A stretch of 64,000 nt of DNA from Amblyomma americanum (GCF_052857255.1 NW_027526501.1:558001-622000); one strand, 5' to 3'. Shown: positions 12,601-27,214, numbered from the stretch's first letter. The notes: generated by a model from the sequence alone, not told the origin. Translations and numbers: made by a program.

Positions 12601-15600
12601 CATAACTGCGCGGAAAGGATGTATTCGTGATTAAAACAAAGAAAAAAGCTGTTTTAGACCAAAACGAGCTAAATCTGAACATCGGTTAACAAGTGTCAGT
12701 GTGATGCGCGTCAAAACGTTTTCTCATAACTGCGCGAAAAGCATGTATTTGTGCTTAATGCAAGGAAACAACCTGTTGTATACCGAAACGAGCTAAATAT
12801 GAACACATCGGTTTTGCAAGCGTCCGTGTGATACGCGTCAATATTTTTTCTCTCATAACTGCACGAAAAGCATGTATTCGTGCCTAATACATCGAAACAA
12901 GCTGTTTTAGACCGAAACCAGCAAAATCTGAACACATCGGTTTTACAAGTGTCCAGTGATACGCGTCAAAACTTTTTCTCATAACTGTGCGAAAAGCATG
13001 TATTCGTGCTTAATACAACAAAACAAGCTGTTTTAGACCGAAAAGAGCTAAATCTGAAAACATCGGTTTTACAAGTGTCCATGTGATACGCGTCAAAACT
13101 TTTTCTCATAACTGCGCGAAAAGCATTTATTCGTGCTTAATACAACGAAACAAGCTGTTTTACACCAAAACGAGCTCGATATGAACACATCGGTTTTACA
13201 AGTGACCGTGTGATACGCGTCAAAACCTTTTCTCTCATTACTGCGCGAAAAGCATGTATTCGTGCTTAATACAACGAAACAAGCTGTTTTAGACCAAACG
13301 GATCTAGATATGAACACATCGGTTTTACAAGTGTCCCTGTGATACGCGTCAAAACTTTTTCTCTTATAACTGCGCGAAAAGCATGTATTCGTGCTTAAAA
13401 CAACGACACAAGCTGTTCCAGGCCGAAACAAGCTAAATCTGAACATCGGTTTACAAGTGTCAGTGTGATACGCGTCAAAACGTTTTCTCATAACTGTGCG
13501 GAAAGCATGTATTCGTGCTTAATAGAACGAAACAAGCTGTTTTAGACCGAAACGAGCTAAATCTGAACACATCGGTTTTACAAGTGTCCGTGTGATACGC
13601 GTCAATATTTTTTCTCTCATAACTGCGCGAAAAGCATGTATTCGTGCCTAAAACAACGAAACAAGCTGTTTTAGACCGAAACGAGTTAAATCTGAACACA
13701 TCGGTTTTACAAGTGTCCATGTGATACGCGTCAAAACTTTTTGTCTTATAACTGCGCGAAAAACATGCATTCGAGCTTAATTCAACGAAACAAGCTGTTT
13801 TAAACCAAAACGAGCTAGATCTGAACACATCGGTTTTACAAGTGTCCCTGTGATACGCGTCAAAACTTTTTCTCTCATAACTGCGCGGAAATGATGTATT
13901 CGTGATTAAAACAAAGAAAAAAGCTGTTTTAGGCCAAAACGAGCTAAATCTGAACATCGGTTTACAAGTGTCAGTGTGATACGCGTCAAAACGTTTTCTC
14001 ATAACTGCGCGAAAAGCATGTATTTGTGCTTAATACAACGAAACAAGCTGTTGTATACCGAAACGAGCTAAATATGAACACATCGGTTTTACAAGCGTCC
14101 GTGTGATACGCGTCAATATTTTTTCTCTCATAACTGCACGAAAAGCATGTATTCGTGCTTAATAGAACGAAACAAGCTGTTTTAAACCGAAACGATGTAA
14201 ATCTGAACATATCGGTTTTACAAGTGTCCGTGTGATACGCGTCAATATTTTTTCTCTCATAACTGCGCGAAAAGCATGTATTCGTGCCTAAAACAACGAA
14301 ACAAGCTGTTTTAGACCGAAACGAGTTAAATCTGAACACATCGGTTTTACAAGTGTCCATGTGATACGCGTCAAAACTTTTTGTCTTATAACAGCACGAA
14401 AAGCATGTATTCGTGCTTAATACAACGAAACAAGCTGTTTTAGACCAAAACGAGCTAAATCTGAACACATCGGTTTTACAAGTGTCCCTGTGGTACGCGT
14501 CAAAACGTTTTCTCTCATAACTGCGCGGAAAGGATGTATTCGTGATTAAAACAAAGAAAAAAGCTGTTTTAGACCAAAACGAGCTAAATCTGAACATCGG
14601 TTAACAAGTGTCAGTGTGATGCGCGTCAAAACGTTTTCTCATAACTGCGCGAAAAGCATGTATTTGTGCTTAATGCAAGGAAACAACCTGTTGTATACCG
14701 AAACGAGCTAAATATGAACACATCGGTTTTGCAAGCGTCCGTGTGATACGCGTCAATATTTTTTCTCTCATAACTGCACGAAAAGCATGTATTCGTGCCT
14801 AATACATCGAAACAAGCTGTTTTAGACCGAAACCAGCAAAATCTGAACACATCGGTTTTACAAGTGTCCAGTGATACGCGTCAAAACTTTTTCTCATAAC
14901 TGTGCGAAAAGCATGTATTCGTGCTTAATACAACAAAACAAGCTGTTTTAGACCGAAAAGAGCTAAATCTGAAAACATCGGTTTTACAAGTGTCCATGTG
15001 ATACGCGTCAAAACTTTTTCTCATAACTGCGCGAAAAGCATTTATTCGTGCTTAATACAACGAAACAAGCTGTTTTACACCAAAACGAGCTCGATATGAA
15101 CACATCAGTTTTACAAGTGACCGTGTGATACGCGTCAAAACCTTTTCTCTCATTACTGCGCGAAAAGCATGTATTCGTGCTTAATACAACGAAACAAGCT
15201 GTTTTAGACCAAACGGATCTAGATATGAACACATCGGTTTTACAAGTGTCCCTGTGATACGCGTCAAAACTTTTTCTCTTATAACTGCGCGAAAAGCATG
15301 TATTCGTGCTTAAAACAACGACACAAGCTGTTCCAGGCCGAAACAAGCTAAATCTGAACATCGGTTTACAAGTGTCAGTGTGATACGCGTCAAAACGTTT
15401 TCTCATAACTGTGCGGAAAGCATGTATTCGTGCTTAATAGAACGAAACAAGCTGTTTTAGACCGAAACGAGCTAAATCTGAACACATCGGTTTTACAAGT
15501 GTCCGTGTGATACGCGTCAATATTTTTTCTCTCATAACTGCGCGAAAAGCATGTATTCGTGCCAAAAACGACGAAACAAGTTGTTTTAGACCGAAACGAG

Positions 15601-15702
15601 TTAAATCTGAACACATCGGTTTTACAAGTGTCCATGTGATACGCGTCAAAACTTTTTGTCCTATAACAGCGCGAAAAGAATTAATTCGTGCTTAATACAA
15701 CG
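9687..15702 (+). repeat. Higher-order duplicon A, copy 2
   Basis: Second copy of the segment at 1-6,015. Small differences include one-base insertions at about 10,143 (GTGGATACG) and about 10,418 (an extra A after CGCGTC), and a C-to-A variant near 15,110. After 15,702 the sequence switches to the subtype order seen from about 411, so the end is a recombination joint. Confidence 0.9.
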
Positions 15703-18296
15703 TAACAAGCTGTTTTAGACCGAAACGAGTTAAATCTGAACACATCGGTTTTACAAGTGTCCATGTGATACGCGTCAAAACTTTTTGTCTTATAACAGCA
15801 CGAAAAGCATGTATTCGTGCTTAATACAACGAAACAAGCTGTTTTAGACCAAAACGAGCTAAATCTGAACACATCGGTTTTACAAGTGTCCCTGTGATAC
15901 GCGTCAAAACGTTTTCTCTCATAACTGCGCGGAAAGGATGTATTCGTGATTAAAACAAAGAAAAAAGCTGTTTTAGACCAAAACGAGCTAAATCTGAACA
16001 TCTGTTTAAAAGTGTCAGTGTGATACGCGTCAAAACGTTTTCACATAACTGCGCGAAAAGCATGTATTTGTGTTTAATACAACGAAACAAGCTGTTTTAG
16101 ATCGAAACGAGCTAAATGTGAACACATCGGTTTTACAAGCGTCCGTGTGATACGCGTCAATGTTTTTATTTATTCTCAACTGCACGAAAAGTATGTATTC
16201 GTGCTTAATACAACGAAACAAGCTGTTTTACACCAAAACGAGCTAGATATGAACACATCGGTTTTACAAGTGACCGTGTGATACTCGTCAAAACTTTTCC
16301 TCTCATAACTTCGCAAAAAGCATGTATTCGTGCTTAATACAACGAGACAAGCTGTTTTAGATCGAAACGAGCTTGATCTAACAGATCGGTTTTGCAAGTG
16401 TTCATGTGATACGCGTCAAAACTTCTTTTCATAACTGCGCGAAAAGCATGTATTTGGGCTTAATACAACGAAACAAGCTGTTTTAGACCAAAACGAGCTA
16501 GATCTGAACACATCGGTTTAACAAGTGTCCGTGTGATACGCGTCAAAACTTTTTTTCATAACTGCGCGGAAACCATGTATTCGTGCTTAATACAACGAAA
16601 CAAGCTGTTTTACACCGAAAGAGCTAAATCTGAACACATCGGTTATACGTGTCTCTGTGATACGCGTCAAACTTTTTCTCTTAAATCTGCGCGCAAAGCA
16701 TGTATCGTGCTTAATACAACGAAACAAGCTGTTTTAGACCGAAACGAGCTAAATGTGAAAACATCGGTTTTACAAGTGTCCATGTGATACGCGTCAAAAC
16801 GTTTTCTCATAACTGCGCGAAAAGCATTTATTCGTGCTTAATACAACGAAACAAGCTGTTTTACACCAAAACGAGCTCGATATGAACACATCGGTTTTAC
16901 AAGTGACCGTGTGATAAGCGTCAAAACTTTTTCTCTCATAACTGCGCGAAAAGCATGTATTCGTGCTTAATACAACGAAACAAGCTGTTTTAGACCAAAC
17001 GGATCTAGATATGAACACATCGGTTTTACAAGTGTCCCTGTGATACGCGTCAAAACTTTTTCTCTTATAACTGCGCGAAAAGCATGTATTCGTGCTTAAA
17101 ACAACGACACAAGCTGTTTCAGACCGAAACAAGCTAAATCTGAACATCGGTTTACAAGTGTCAGTGTGATACGCGTCAAAACGTTTCTCATAACTGCACG
17201 GAAAGCATGTATTCGTGCTTAATAGAACGAAACAAGCTGTTTTAAACCGAAACGAGCTAAATTTGAACACATCGGTTTTACAAGTGTCCGTGTGATACGC
17301 GTCAATATTTTTTCTCTCATAACTGCGCGAAAAGCATGTATTCGTGCCTAAAACAACGAAACAAGCTGTTTTAGACCGAAACGAGTTAAATCTGAACACA
17401 TCGGTTTTACAAGTGTCCATGTGATACGCGTCAAAACTTTTTGTCTTATAACTGCGCGAAAAGCATGCATTCGAGCTTAATTCAACGAAACAAGCTGTTT
17501 TAAACCAAAACGAGCTAGATCTGAACACATCGGTTTTACAAGTGTCCCTGTGATACGCGTCAAAACTTTTTCTCTCATAACTGCGCGGAAATGATGTATT
17601 CGTGATTAAAACAAAGAAAAAAGCTGTTTTAGGCCAAAACGAGCTAAATCTGAACATCGGTTTACAAGTGTCAGTGTGATACGCGTCAAAACGTTTTCTC
17701 ATAACTGCGCGAAAAGCATGTATTTGTGCTTAATACAACGAAACAAGCTGTTGTATACCGAAACGAGCTAAATATGAACACATCGGTTTTACAAGCGTCC
17801 GTGTGATACGCGTCAATATTTTTCTCTCATAACTGCACGAAAAGCATGTATTCGTGCTTAATAAAACGAAACAAGCTGTTTTAAACCGAAACGAGCTAAA
17901 TCTGAACATATCGGTTTTACAAGTGTCCGTGTGATACGCGTCAATATTTTTTCTCTCATAACTGCGCGAAAAGCATGTATTCGTGCCTAAAACAACGTAA
18001 CAAGCTGTTTTAGACCGAAACGAGTTAAATCTGAACACATCGGTTTTACAAGTGTCCATGTGATACGCGTCAAAACTTTTTGTCTTATAACAGCACGAAA
18101 AGCATGTATTCGTGCTTAATACAACGAAACAAGCTGTTTTAGACCAAAACGAGCTAAATCTGAACACATCGGTTTTACAAGTGTCCCTGTGATACGCGTC
18201 AAAACGTTTTCTCTCATAACTGCGCGGAAAGGATGTATTCGTGATTAAAACAAAGAAAAAAGCTGTTTTAGACCAAAACGAGCTAAATCTGAACAT
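15703..18296 (+). repeat. Further copy of block I subtypes
   Basis: About 15,703-17,700 matches about 411-2,400 at a shift of about 15,301-15,305 bp. The change in shift reflects a 4-bp insertion (an extra TTTA) near 16,169. 16,794-18,296 also matches 8,884-10,386 at a shift of 7,910 bp (62 monomers). The segment closes the highly homogeneous block that starts at base 1. Confidence 0.8.
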
Positions 18297-18639
18297 CGGT
18301 TAACAAGTGTCAGTGTGATGCGCGTCAAAACGTTTTCTCATAACTGCGCGAAAAGCATGTATTTGTGCTTAATGCAACGAAACAAGCTGTTGTATACCGA
18401 AACGAGCTAAATATGAACACATCGGTTTTGCAAGCGTCCGTGTGATACGCGTCAATATTTTTTCTCTCATAACTGCACGAAAAGCATGTATTCGTGCCTA
18501 ATACATCGAAACAAGCTGTTTTAGACCGAAACCAGCAAAATCTGAACACATCGGTTTTACAAGTGTCCATGTGATACGCGTCAAAACTTTTTCTCATAAC
18601 TGCGCGAAAAGCATTTATTCGTGCTTAATACAACGAAAC

Positions 18640-21600
18640 AAGCTGTTTTACACCAAAACGAGCTCGATATGAACACATCGGTTTTACAAGTGACCGTGTG
18701 ATACGCGTCAAAACCTTTTCTCTCATTACTGCGCGAAAAGCATGTATTCGTGCTTAATACAACGAAACAAGCTGTTTTAGACCAAACGGATCTAGATATG
18801 AGCACATCGGTTTTACAAGTGTCCCTGTGATACGCGTCAAAACTTTTTCTCTTATAACTGCGCGAAAAGCATGTATTCGTGCTTAAAACAACGACACAAG
18901 CTGTTTCAGACCGAAACAAGCTAAATCTGAACATCGGTTTACAAGTGTCAGTGTGATACGCGTCAAAACGTTTTCTCATAACTGTGCGGAAAGCATGTAT
19001 TCGTGCTTAATAGAACGAAACAAGCTGTTTTAGACCAAAACGAGCTAGATCTGAACACATCTGTTTTACAAGTGTCCGTGTGATACGCGTCAAAACTTTT
19101 TTTCATAACTGCGCGGAAACCATGTATTCGTGCTTAATACAACGAAACAAGCTGTTTTACGCCGAAAAGAGCTAAATCTGAACACATCGGTTATACGTGT
19201 CCCTGTGATACGCGTCAAAACGTTTTCTCTTAAAACTGCGCGCAAAGCATGTATCGTGCTTAATACAACGAAACAAGCTGTTTTAGACCGAACCGAGCTA
19301 AATGTGAAAACATCGGTTTTACAAGTGTCCATGTGATATGCGTCAAAACGTTTTCTCATAACTGCGCGAAAAGCATTTATTCGTGCTTAATACAACGAAA
19401 CAAGCTGTTTTACACCAAAACGAGCTCGATATGAACACATCGGCTTTACAAGTGACCGTGTGATACGCGTCAAAACTTTTTCTCTCATAACTGCGCGAAA
19501 AGCATGTATTCGTGCTTAATACAACGAAACAAGCTGTTTTAGACCAAACGGATCTAGATATGAACACACCGGTTTTACAAGTGTCCCTGTGATACGCGTC
19601 AAAACTTTTTCTCTTATAACTGCGCGAAAAGCATGTATTCGTGCTTAAAACAACGACACAAGCTGTTTCAGACCGAAACAAGCTAAATCTGAACATCGGT
19701 TTACAAGTGTCAGTGTGATACGCGTCAAAACGTTTTCTCATAACTGCGCGGAAAGCATGTATTCGTGCTTAATAGAACGAAACAAGCTGTTTTAGACCGA
19801 AACGAGTTAAATCTGAACACATCGGTTTTACAAGTGTCCATGTGATACGCGTCAAAACGTTTTGTCTTATAACAGCGCGAAAAGCATGCATTCGAGCTTA
19901 ATTCAACGAAACAAGCTGTTTTAAACCAAAACGAGCTAGATCTGAACACATCGGTTTTACAAGTGGCCCTGTGATACGCGTCAAAACTTTTTCTCTCATA
20001 ACTGCGCGGAAAGGATGTATTCGTGAATAAAACAAAGAAAAAAGCTGTTTTAGACCAAAACGAGCTAAATCTGAACATCGGTTTACAAGTGTCAGTGTGA
20101 TACGCGTCAAAACGTTTTCTCATAACTGCGCGAAAAGCATGTATTTGTGCTTAATACAACGAAACAAGCTGTTGTATACCGAAACGAGTTAAATCTGAAC
20201 ACAACAATTTTACAAGTGTCCATGTGATACGCGTGAAAACTTTTTGTCTTATAACAGCACGAAAAGCATGTATTCGTGCTTAATACAACGAAACAAGCTG
20301 TTTTAGACCAAAACGAGCTAAATCTGAACACATCGGTTTTACAAGTGTCCCTGTGATACGCGTCAAAACTTTTTCTCTCATAACTGCGCGGAAAGGATGT
20401 ATTCGTGATTAAAACAAAGAAAAAAGCTGTTTTAGACCAAAACGAGCTAAATCTGAACATCGGTTAACAAGTGTCAGTGTGATGCGCGTCAAAACGTTTT
20501 CTCATAACTGCGCGAAAAGCATGTATTTGTGCTTAATGCAACGAAACAAGCTGTTGTATACCAAAACGAGGTAAATATGAACACATCGGTTTTGCAAGCG
20601 TCCGTGTGATACGCGTCAATATTTTTTCTCTCATAACTGCACGAAAAGCATGTATTCGTGCTTAATACATCGAAACAAGCTGTTTTAGACCGAAACCAGC
20701 AAAATCTGAACACATCGGTTTTACAAGTGTCCAGTGATACGCGTCAAAACTTTTTCTCATAACTGCGCGAAAAGCATGTATTCGTGCTTAATACAACAAA
20801 ACAAGCTGTTTTAGACCGAAAAGAGCTAAATCTGAAAACACCGATTTTACAAGTGTCCATGTGATACGCGTCAAAACTTTTTCTCATAACTGCGCGAAAA
20901 GCATTTATTCGTGCTTAATACAACGAAACAAGCTGTTTTACACCAAAACGAGCTCGATATGAACACATCGGTTTTACAAGTGACCGTGTGATACGCGTCA
21001 ATATTTTTTCTCTCATTACTGCGCGAAAAGCATGTATTCGTGCTTAATACAACGAAACAAGCTGTTTTAGACCAAACGGATCTAGATATGAACATATCGG
21101 TTTTACAAGTGTCCCTGTGATACGCGTCAAAACTTTTTCTCTTATAACTGCGCGAAAAGCATGTATTCGTGCTTAAAACAACGACACAAGCTGTTTCAGA
21201 CCGAAACAAGCTAAATCTGAACATCGGTTTACAAGTGTCAGTGTGATACGCGTCAAAACTTTTTGTCTTATAACAGCGCGAAAAGAATGTATTCGTGCTT
21301 AATACAACGAAACAAGCTGATTTAGACCAAAACGAGCTAGATCTGAACACATCGGTTTTAAGTGTTCGTGTGATACGCGTCAAATCTTTTTCTCTCATAA
21401 CTGCGCGAAAAGCATGTATTCGTGCTTAATACAACGAAACAAGCTGTTTTAGACCGAAACGAGCTAAATCTGAACAATCGGTTTTACAAGTGTTCCTGTG
21501 ATACGCGTCAAAACTTTATCTCTCATAACTGCGCGGAAAGGACGTATTCGTGATTAAAACAAAGAAACAAGCTGGTTTAGACCGAAACGAGCTAAATCTG

Positions 21601-21757
21601 AACATCGGTTTACAAGTGTCAGTGTGATACGCGTCAAAACGTTTTCTCATAACTGCGCGAAAAGCATGTATTTGTGCTTAATACAACGAAACAAGCTGTT
21701 TTAGACCGAAACGAGCTAAATGTGAACACATCGGTTTTACAAGCGTCCGTGTGATAC
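18640..21757 (+). repeat. Higher-order duplicon B, copy 1
   Basis: Matches about 30,231-33,348 at a shift of 11,591 bp (91 monomers). Checked anchors are 18,661/30,252, 18,961/30,552, 19,081/30,672 and 21,634/33,225. At about 21,751-21,757 this copy lacks one 129-bp monomer present in the other: the text jumps from the AAGCGTCCGTG subtype to GATACTCGTC. After that point the match continues at a shift of about 11,719-11,720. Confidence 0.85.
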
Positions 21758-21904
21758 TCGTCAAAACTTTTCCTCTCATAACTGCGCGAAAAGCGTGTAT
21801 TCGTGCTTAATACAACGAGACAAGCTGTTTTAGATCGAAACGAGCTTGATCTAACAGATCGGTTTTGCAAGTGTTCATGTGATACGCGTCAAAACTTTTT
21901 TTCA

Positions 21905-23670
21905 TAACTGCGCGAAAAGCATGTATTTGTGCTTAATACAACGAAACAAGCTGTTTTAGACCAAAACGAGCTAGATCTGAACGCATCGGTTTTACTAGTG
22001 TCCGTGTGATACGCGTCAAAACTTTTTTTCATAACTGCGCGGAGACCATGTATTCGTGCTTAATGCAACGAAACAAGCTGTTTTAAACCAAAACGAGCTA
22101 GATCTGAACATATCGGTTTTACAAGTGTCCCTGTGATACGCGTCAAAACTTTTTCTCTCATAACTGCGCGGAAAGGATGTATTCGTGATTAAAACAAAGA
22201 AAAAAGCTGTTTTAGACCAAAACGAGCTAAATCTGAACATCGGTTTACAAGTGTCAGTGTGATACGCGTCAAAACGTTTTCTCATAACTGCGCGAAAAGC
22301 ATGTATTTTTGCTTACTACAACGAAACAAGCTGTTGTATACCGAAACGAGCTAAATATGAACACATCGGTTTTACAAGCGTCCGTGTGATACGCGTCAAT
22401 ATTTTTTCTCTCATAACTGCACGAAAAGCATTGTATTCGTGGTTAATACATCGAAACAAGCTGTTTTAGACCGAAACCAGCTAAATCTGAACACATCGGT
22501 TTTACAAGTGTCCAGTGATACACGTCAAAACTTTTTCATAACTGCGCGAAAAGCATGTATTCGTGCTTAATACAACGAAACAAGCTGTTTTAGACCGAAA
22601 AGAGCTAAATCTGAAAACATCGGTTTTACAAGTGTCCATGTGATACGCGTCAAAACGTTTTCTCATAACTGCGCGAAAAGCATTTATTCGGGCTTAATAC
22701 AACGAAACAAGCTGTTTTACACCAAAACGAGCTCGATATGAACACATTGGTTTTACAAGTGACCGTTTGATACGCGTCAAACGTTTTCCTCGCATAACTG
22801 CGCGAAAACCATGTATTTGTGCTTAATACAACGAAACAAGCTGTTTTAGACCAAAACGAGCGAGATCTGAACGCATCGGTTTTACAAGTGTCCGTGTGAT
22901 ACGCGTCAAAACTTTTTTTCATAACTGCGCGGAGACCATGTATTCGTGCTTAATGCAACGAAACAAGCTGTTTTAAACCAAAACGAGCTAGATCTGAACA
23001 CATCGGTTTTACAAGTGTCCCTGTGATACGCGTCAAAACTTTTTCTCTCATAACTGCGCGGAAAGGATGTATTCGTGATTAAAACAAAGAAAAAAGCTGT
23101 TTTAGACCGAAACGAGCTAAATCTGAACATCGGTTTACAAGTGTCAGTGTGATACGCGTCAAAACGTTTTCTCATAACTGCGCGAAAAGCATGTATTTTT
23201 GCTTACTACAACGAAACAAGCTGTTGTATACCGAAACGAGCTAAATATGAACACATCGGTTTTACAAGCGTCCGTGTGATACGCGTCAATATTTTTTCTC
23301 TCATAACTGCACGAAAAGCATTGTATTCGTGGTTAATACATCGAAACAAGCTGTTTTAGACCGAAACCAGCTAAATCTGAACACATCGGTTTTACAAGTG
23401 TCCAGTGATACACGTCAAAACTTTTTCATAACTGCGCGAAAAGCATGTATTCGTGCTTAATACAACGAAACAAGCTGTTTTAGACCGAAAAGAGCTAAAT
23501 CTGAAAACATCGGTTTTACAAGTGTCCATGTGATACGCGTCAAAACGTTTTCTCATAACTGCGCGAAAAGCATTTATTCGGGCTTAATACAACGAAACAA
23601 GCTGTTTTACACCAAAACGAGCTCGATATGAACACATCGGTTTTACAAGTGACCGTTTGATACGCGTCAA
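21905..23670 (+). repeat. Two tandem 890-bp units (7 monomers each)
   Basis: About 21,905-22,780 matches about 22,795-23,670 at a shift of 890 bp. Both copies share private variants seen in few other places: GCGGAGACCATG, TTGCTTACTACAACG, GCATTGTATTCGTGG and GACCGTTTGA. The duplication is therefore recent compared with their origin. Confidence 0.88.
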
Positions 23671-24819
23671 AACTTTTTCTCTCATAACTGCGCGAAAAGC
23701 ATGTATTCGTGCTTAATACAACGAAACAAGCTGTTTTATACCAAACGGATCTAGATATGAACACATCGGTTTTACAAGTGTCCCTGTGATACGCGTCAAA
23801 ACTTTTTCTCTTATAACTGCGCGAAAAGCATGATTCGTGCTTAAAACAACGACACAAGCTGTTTCAGACCAAAACAAGCTAAATCTGAACATCGGTTTAC
23901 AAGTGTCAGTGTGATACGCGTCAAAACGTTTTCTCATAACTGCGCGGAAAGCATGTATTCGTGCTTAATAGAACGAAACAAGCTGTTTTAAACCGAAACG
24001 AGCTAAATCTGAACACATCGGTTTTACAAGTGTCCGTGTGATACGCGTAAATATTTTTTCTCTCATAACTGCGCGAAAACCATGTATTCGTGCCTAAAAC
24101 AACGAAACAAGCTGTTTTAGACCGAAACGAGTTAAATCTGAACACATCGGTTTTACAAGTGTCCATGTGATACGCGTCAAAACTTTTTGTCTTATAACAG
24201 CGCGAAAAGCATGTATTCGTGCTTAATACAACGAAACAAGCTGTTTTAGACCAAAAGGATGTATATATGAACACATCGGTTTTACAAGTGTCCATGTGAT
24301 ACGCGTCAAAACTTTTTCTCTCATAACTGCGCGGAAAGGATGTATTCGTGATTAAAACAAAGAAAAAAGCTGTTTTAGACCAAAACGAGCTAAATCTGAA
24401 CATCGGTTTACAAGTGTCAGTGTGATACGCGTCAAAACGTTTTCTCATAACTGCGCGAAAAGCATGTATTTTTGCTTAATACAACGAAACAAGCAGTTGT
24501 ATACCGAAACGAGCTAAATATGAACACATCGGTTTTACAAGCGTCCGTGTGATACGCGTCAATATTTTTTCTCTCATAACTGCACGAAAAGCATGTATTC
24601 GTGCTTAATACATCGAAACAAGCTGTTTTAGACCGAAACCAGCTAAATCTGAACACATCGGTTTTACAAGTGTAGAGTGATACACGTCAAATCTTTTTCT
24701 CATAACTGCGCGAAAAGCATGTATTCGTGCTTAATACAACAAAACAAGCTGTTTTAGACCGAAAAGAGCTAAATCTGAAAACATCGGTTTTACAAGTGTC
24801 CATGTGTTACGCGTCAAAA

Positions 24820-27214
24820 CGTTTTCTCATAACTGCGCGAAAAGCATGTATTCGTGCTTAATACAACGAAACAAGCTGTTTTAGACCAAACGGATCTAGA
24901 TATGAACACATCGGTTTTACAAGTGTCCCTGTGATACGCGTCAAAACTTTTTCTCTTATAACTGCGCGAAAAGCATGTATTCGTGCTTAAAACAACGACA
25001 CAAGCTGTTTCAGACCGAAACAAGCTAAATCTGAACATCGGTTTACAAGTGTCAGTGTGATACGCGTCAAAACGTTTTCTCATAACTGTGCGGAAAGCAT
25101 GTATTCGTGCTTAATAGAACGAAACAAGCTGTTTTAAACCGAAACGAGCTAAATCTGAACACATCGGTTTTACAAGTGTCCGTGTGATACGCGCCAATAT
25201 TTTTTCTCTCATAACTGCGCGAAAAGCATGTATTCGTGCCTAAAACAACGAAACAAGCTGTTTTAGACCGAAACGAGTTAAATCTGAACACATCGGTTTT
25301 ACAAGTGTCCATGTGATACGCGTCAAAACGTTTTGTCTTATAACAGCGCGAAAAGCATGTATTCGTGCTTAATACAACGAAACAAGCTGTTTTAGACCAA
25401 AAGGATGTATATATGAACACATCGGTTTTACAAGTGTCCATGTGATACGCGTCAAAACTTTTTGTCTTATAACTGCGCGAAAAGCATGCATTCGAGCTTA
25501 ATTCAACGAAACAAGCTGTTTTAAACCAAAACGAGCTAGATCTGAACACATCGGTTTTACAAGTGTCCCTGTGATACGCGTCAAAACTTTTTCTCTCATA
25601 ACTGCGCGGAAAGGATGTATTCGTGATTAAAACAAAGAAAAAAGCTGTTTTAGACCAAAACGAGCTAAATCTGAACATCGGTTTACAAGTGTCAGTGTGA
25701 TACGCGTCAAAACGTTTTCTCATAACTGCGCGAAAAGCATGTATTTGTGCTTAATACAACGAAACAAGCTGTTGTATACCGAAACGAGTTAAATCTGAAC
25801 ACATCGGTTTTACAAGTGTCCATGTGATACGCGTGAAAACTTTTTGTCTTATAACAGCACGAAAAGCATGTATTCGTGCTTAATACAACGAAGCAAGCTG
25901 TTTTAGACCAAAACGAGCTAAATCTGAACACATCGGTTTTACAAGTGTCCCTGTGATACGCGTCAAAACTTTTTCTCTCATAACTGCGCGGAAAGGATGT
26001 ATTCGTGATTAAAACAAAGAAAAAAGCTGTTTTAGACCAAAACGAGCTAAATCTGAACATCGGTTAACAAGTGTCAGTGTGATGCGCGTCAAAACGTTTT
26101 CTCATAACTGCGCGAAAAGCATGTATTTGTGCTTAATGCAACGAAACAAGCTGTTGTATACCGAAACGAGCTAAATATGAACACATCGGTTTGGCAAGCG
26201 TCCGTGCGATACGCGTCAATATTTTTTCTCTCAAAACTGCACGAAAAGCATGTATTCGTGCTTAATACATCGAAACAAGCTGTTTTAGACCGAAACCAGC
26301 AAAATCTGAACACATCGGTTTTACAAGTGTCCAGTGATACGCGTCAAAACTTTTTATCATAACTGCGCGAAAAGCATGTATTCGTGCTTAATACAACAAA
26401 ACAAGCTGTTTTAGACCGAAAAGAGCTAAATCTGAAAACATCGATTTTACAAGTGTCCATGTGATACGCGTCAAAACTTTTTCTCATAACTGCGCGAAAA
26501 GCATTTATTCGTGCTTAATACAACGAAACAAGCTGTTTTACACCAAAACGAGCTTGATATGAACACATCGGTTTTACAAGTGACCGTGTGATACGCGTCA
26601 AAACTTTTTCTCTCATTACTGCGCGGAAAGCATGTATTCGTGCTTAATACAACGAAACAAGCTGTTTAGACCAAACGGATCTAGATATGAACATATCGGT
26701 TTTACAAGTGTCCATGTGATACGCGTCAAAACTTTTTCTCTTATAACTGCGCGAAAAGCATGTATTCGTGCTTAAAACAACGACACAAGCTGTTTCAGAC
26801 CGAAACAAGCTAAATCTGAACATCGGTTTACAAGTGTCAGTGTGATACGCGTCAAAAAGTTTTCTCATAACTGTGCGGAAAGCATGTATTCGTGCTTAAT
26901 AGAACGAAACAAGCTGTTTTAGACCGAAACGAGCTAAATCTGAACACATCGGTTTTACAAGTGTCCGTGTGATACGCGTCAATATTTTTTCTCTCATAAC
27001 TGCACGAAAAGCATGTATTCGTGCCTAAAACAACGAAACAAGCTGTTTTAGACCGAAACGAGTTAAATCTGAACACATCAGTTTTACAAGTGTCCATGTG
27101 ATACGCGTCAAAACTTTTTGTCTTATAACAGCGCGAAAAGAATGTATTCGTGCTTAATACAACGAAACAAGCTGTTTTAGACCAAAACGAGCTAGATCTG
27201 AACACATCGGTTTT
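24820..27214 (+). repeat. Higher-order duplicon D, copy 1
   Basis: Matches about 38,195-40,589 at a shift of 13,375 bp (105 monomers), with anchors 24,841/38,216 and 25,021/38,396. The match stops where this copy reads TTTTACAAGTGTCCCTG and the other TTTTAAGTGTTCG. That is a subtype switch at the same point in the monomer. Confidence 0.8.
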
